DNA of 7,094 nucleotides from Nitrospinota bacterium (GTDB lineage Bacteria; Nitrospinota; Nitrospinia; UBA9942; JAHJSF01): assembly GCA_018830405.1 (NCBI GenBank), contig JAHJSF010000114.1, positions 1 to 7,094 of the forward strand, read 5' to 3'. Below are positions 6,364-7,094 of this stretch, in pieces. The translations under genes and the position numbers were made by a program. The notes under the pieces are model-generated. The model searched no databases and was not told the DNA's origin. It saw nothing but the letters and a program-made list of their open reading frames with translations. Every line of letters starts with the position of its first letter. Position 1 is the first letter of the stretch.

Positions 6364-6708
6364 TTAAATATACTTTTTGCTCTTTCTTGTTTCTGCGGCC
6401 TTCCTGCCAGCTTCCCTCCTTTTTCTCGTCAGAGCAGCCTTTTTGCCAGCGTCTTTCATTCTCTTAGTCCAGTCTATGGATTTCTCTCTATCTCTCATTT
6501 CTGTCACTATATGAGAAGGAATCAGATCTATGTCGTGCATCTTGTGACAGTTGGGGCATAGAATAACCAAGTTTGAAACGTCATTGTTTTCTCTATTACC
6601 GTCAATATGGGCTACCTCCAACACCTCTGGAATGCCAAATCCGCAGCAAGCACAAATGGGGGGATAGTGTTCAAAGGCTTTTTTTCTATAGTTTGACGTT
6701 ATTGTCAT
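6364..6708 (-). CDS. Small HNH endonuclease-like protein with repeated basic tail
   Basis: A 114-residue protein with an HNH fold. A zinc-knuckle pair CxxC at Cys19/Cys22 and another at Cys51/Cys54 flank AHIDGNRENND (33-43) and NLVILCPNCHKMHD (46-59). His34, Asn46 and His55 or His58 fit the H-N-H core. Such domains nick or cut DNA in restriction, phage and homing systems, but the host role here is unknown. The C-terminal tail (about 82-114) is strongly basic and contains AGKKAALTRK (87-96) and AGRKAAETRK (100-109), 8 of 10 identical and 13 residues apart, probably a nucleic-acid-binding extension. The ATG has no good ribosome-binding site. The gene ends 45 bp before pgi, same strand, so read-through into pgi is possible. 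No phage, restriction or methylase partner is adjacent. Confidence 0.85.
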   Translation of the reverse strand: MTITSNYRKKAFEHYPPICACCGFGIPEVLEVAHIDGNRENNDVSNLVILCPNCHKMHDIDLIPSHIVTEMRDREKSIDWTKRMKDAGKKAALTRKRREAGRKAAETRKSKKYI

Positions 6709-6760
6709 TGTAGGTTTTTACGGTTTTAGGTTAGCATCACCCTTAAATGATGATAGGAGC

Positions 6761-6788
6761 ATAGTAACAAAATTATTAACTAAGTGAA
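6761..6788 (-). promoter_or_regulatory. Possible promoter for the HNH gene
   Basis: On the minus strand, TTCACT (6788-6783) and TACTAT (6766-6761) form a 4-of-6 and 5-of-6 match to -35 and -10 boxes with a 16-bp spacer. The predicted start would be about 45 bases upstream of the ATG at 6708. It is weak and based on pattern alone. Confidence 0.25.
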
Positions 6789-6896
6789 ATAGGGGATATG
6801 TGTTTACTTTCCCTCTGCCTTCCCTGTGCCCTCGACGGTGAAAATAGGTGGGATGAGTTTTAGGCAATTGGGAATGAGAATTTATCGGCAATAGGG

Positions 6897-6902
6897 TATA
6901 AT
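6897..6902 (+). promoter_or_regulatory. Perfect -10 box upstream of the right-edge lipoprotein gene
   Basis: TATAAT at 6897-6902 would start transcription near 6909, before the AGGAGG at 6931. No good -35 is seen at 16-18 bp; TTGGGA at 6868 is 23 bp away, which is too far. The box may need an activator or a non-standard sigma arrangement, or be chance. Confidence 0.35.
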
Positions 6903-6930
6903 CAGAAAAAGTTTATACCTGCTAAGAAAG

Positions 6931-6985
6931 AGGAGGATTAACCCATTTGTTTTCATTCATTTTACGGTTGCCAGAGAGTGTATAA
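6931..6985 (+). promoter_or_regulatory. Strong ribosome-binding site with a possible short leader ORF
   Basis: AGGAGG at 6931-6936 is perfect, yet no ATG follows at normal distance. TTG at 6947, ten bases on, opens a 12-codon frame (LFSFILRLPESV) ending with TAA at 6983-6985. That stop falls 3-5 bases after the GTG (6978-6980) that may start the lipoprotein gene, so the short frame could couple translation. Alternatively the site serves a rare ATT start at 6945, in the lipoprotein frame. Confidence 0.3.
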
Positions 6986-7094
6986 AGAAGCGGGAAAAGG
7001 TTACGGTTTTAGGCGAATGATATTTATTCTCCTTTTTGTTATAGTTGCCCTTTCCCTTGTTTCGGGATGTTCGCTTCCCTTTTCCAATAGTTCA
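6978..7094 (+). CDS. N-terminus of a lipoprotein, cut off by the right edge
   Basis: The frame is open from 6942 to the window end. From GTG 6978 the visible 39 residues hold a basic n-region (KGYGFRR), a hydrophobic core IFILLFVIVALSLVSG and a lipobox VSGC, with Cys31 to be lipidated. Ser at +2 suggests outer-membrane sorting if Lol rules apply. ATG 7017 is the other candidate start, but it would give a signal peptide with no positive charge. I prefer GTG for that reason, although its ribosome-binding site is poor. An in-frame TAA at 6939-6941 limits any upstream extension. The mature protein lies outside the window, so its function cannot be judged. Confidence 0.55.
   Translation, partial: MYKEAGKGYGFRRMIFILLFVIVALSLVSGCSLPFSNSS

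Larger units (their letters stand above)
6718..7013. repeat. 13-bp direct repeat TTACGGTTTTAGG, two copies
   Basis: Identical copies lie at 6718-6730 and 7001-7013, 283 bp apart. They sit just upstream of the HNH start and just before the ATG of the lipoprotein gene. A related TTTACGGTT lies at 6961-6969. The copies bracket the divergent intergenic region. Function is unknown; a regulator site or the scar of a small insertion are both possible. Confidence 0.4.

Overview
The window (7,094 bp, moderate GC, many G/C homopolymer runs) reads as chromosomal DNA of a Gram-negative bacterium. The evidence is a lipoprotein-type MltA murein transglycosylase, a second lipoprotein signal peptide at the right edge, and a zinc-type HemB. 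A deltaproteobacterium-like or related anaerobic lineage from an environmental genome is my best guess, but the sequence does not fix the taxon.

Left edge (1-265): what looks like the end of an insertion sequence that continues off the window. It has two copies of an 11-bp direct repeat and an outermost TGTCA-type end. A minus-strand start codon at 13 has a perfect AGGAGG site, partly folded into a hairpin. A promoter-like -35/-10 pair straddles the putative element end and points right, into a two-gene plus-strand operon.

Plus-strand operon (266-2237): a stand-alone class I glutamine amidotransferase-like protein lies 1 bp upstream of larC, which makes the nickel-insertion enzyme of the nickel-pincer nucleotide (NPN) cofactor pathway. 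larC is a single uninterrupted frame. Its 3' end runs 78 bp into the 3' end of hemB, tail to tail.

Minus-strand block (6708 down to 2160), in transcription order: a small HNH-nuclease-like protein with a repeated basic tail; a phosphoglucose isomerase of the type normally found as the C-terminal half of transaldolase-isomerase fusions; mltA, translationally coupled to it by an ATGA overlap; a 230-bp spacer with a long G/C-rich hairpin of the dispersed-repeat kind; and hemB. These genes serve central carbon metabolism, wall turnover and tetrapyrrole synthesis, so they are best seen as co-oriented housekeeping genes rather than one pathway.

Right edge (6709-7094): a divergent intergenic region with a perfect TATAAT box, a 13-bp direct repeat, a strong ribosome-binding site before a possible short leader ORF, and the beginning of a plus-strand lipoprotein gene cut off by the window.

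I found no CRISPR array, tRNA, rRNA or clear intrinsic terminator. Most of the window is ordinary. The points worth following are the amidotransferase-larC pair, the stand-alone fusion-type isomerase, the larC/hemB overlap and the element end with its hybrid promoter.
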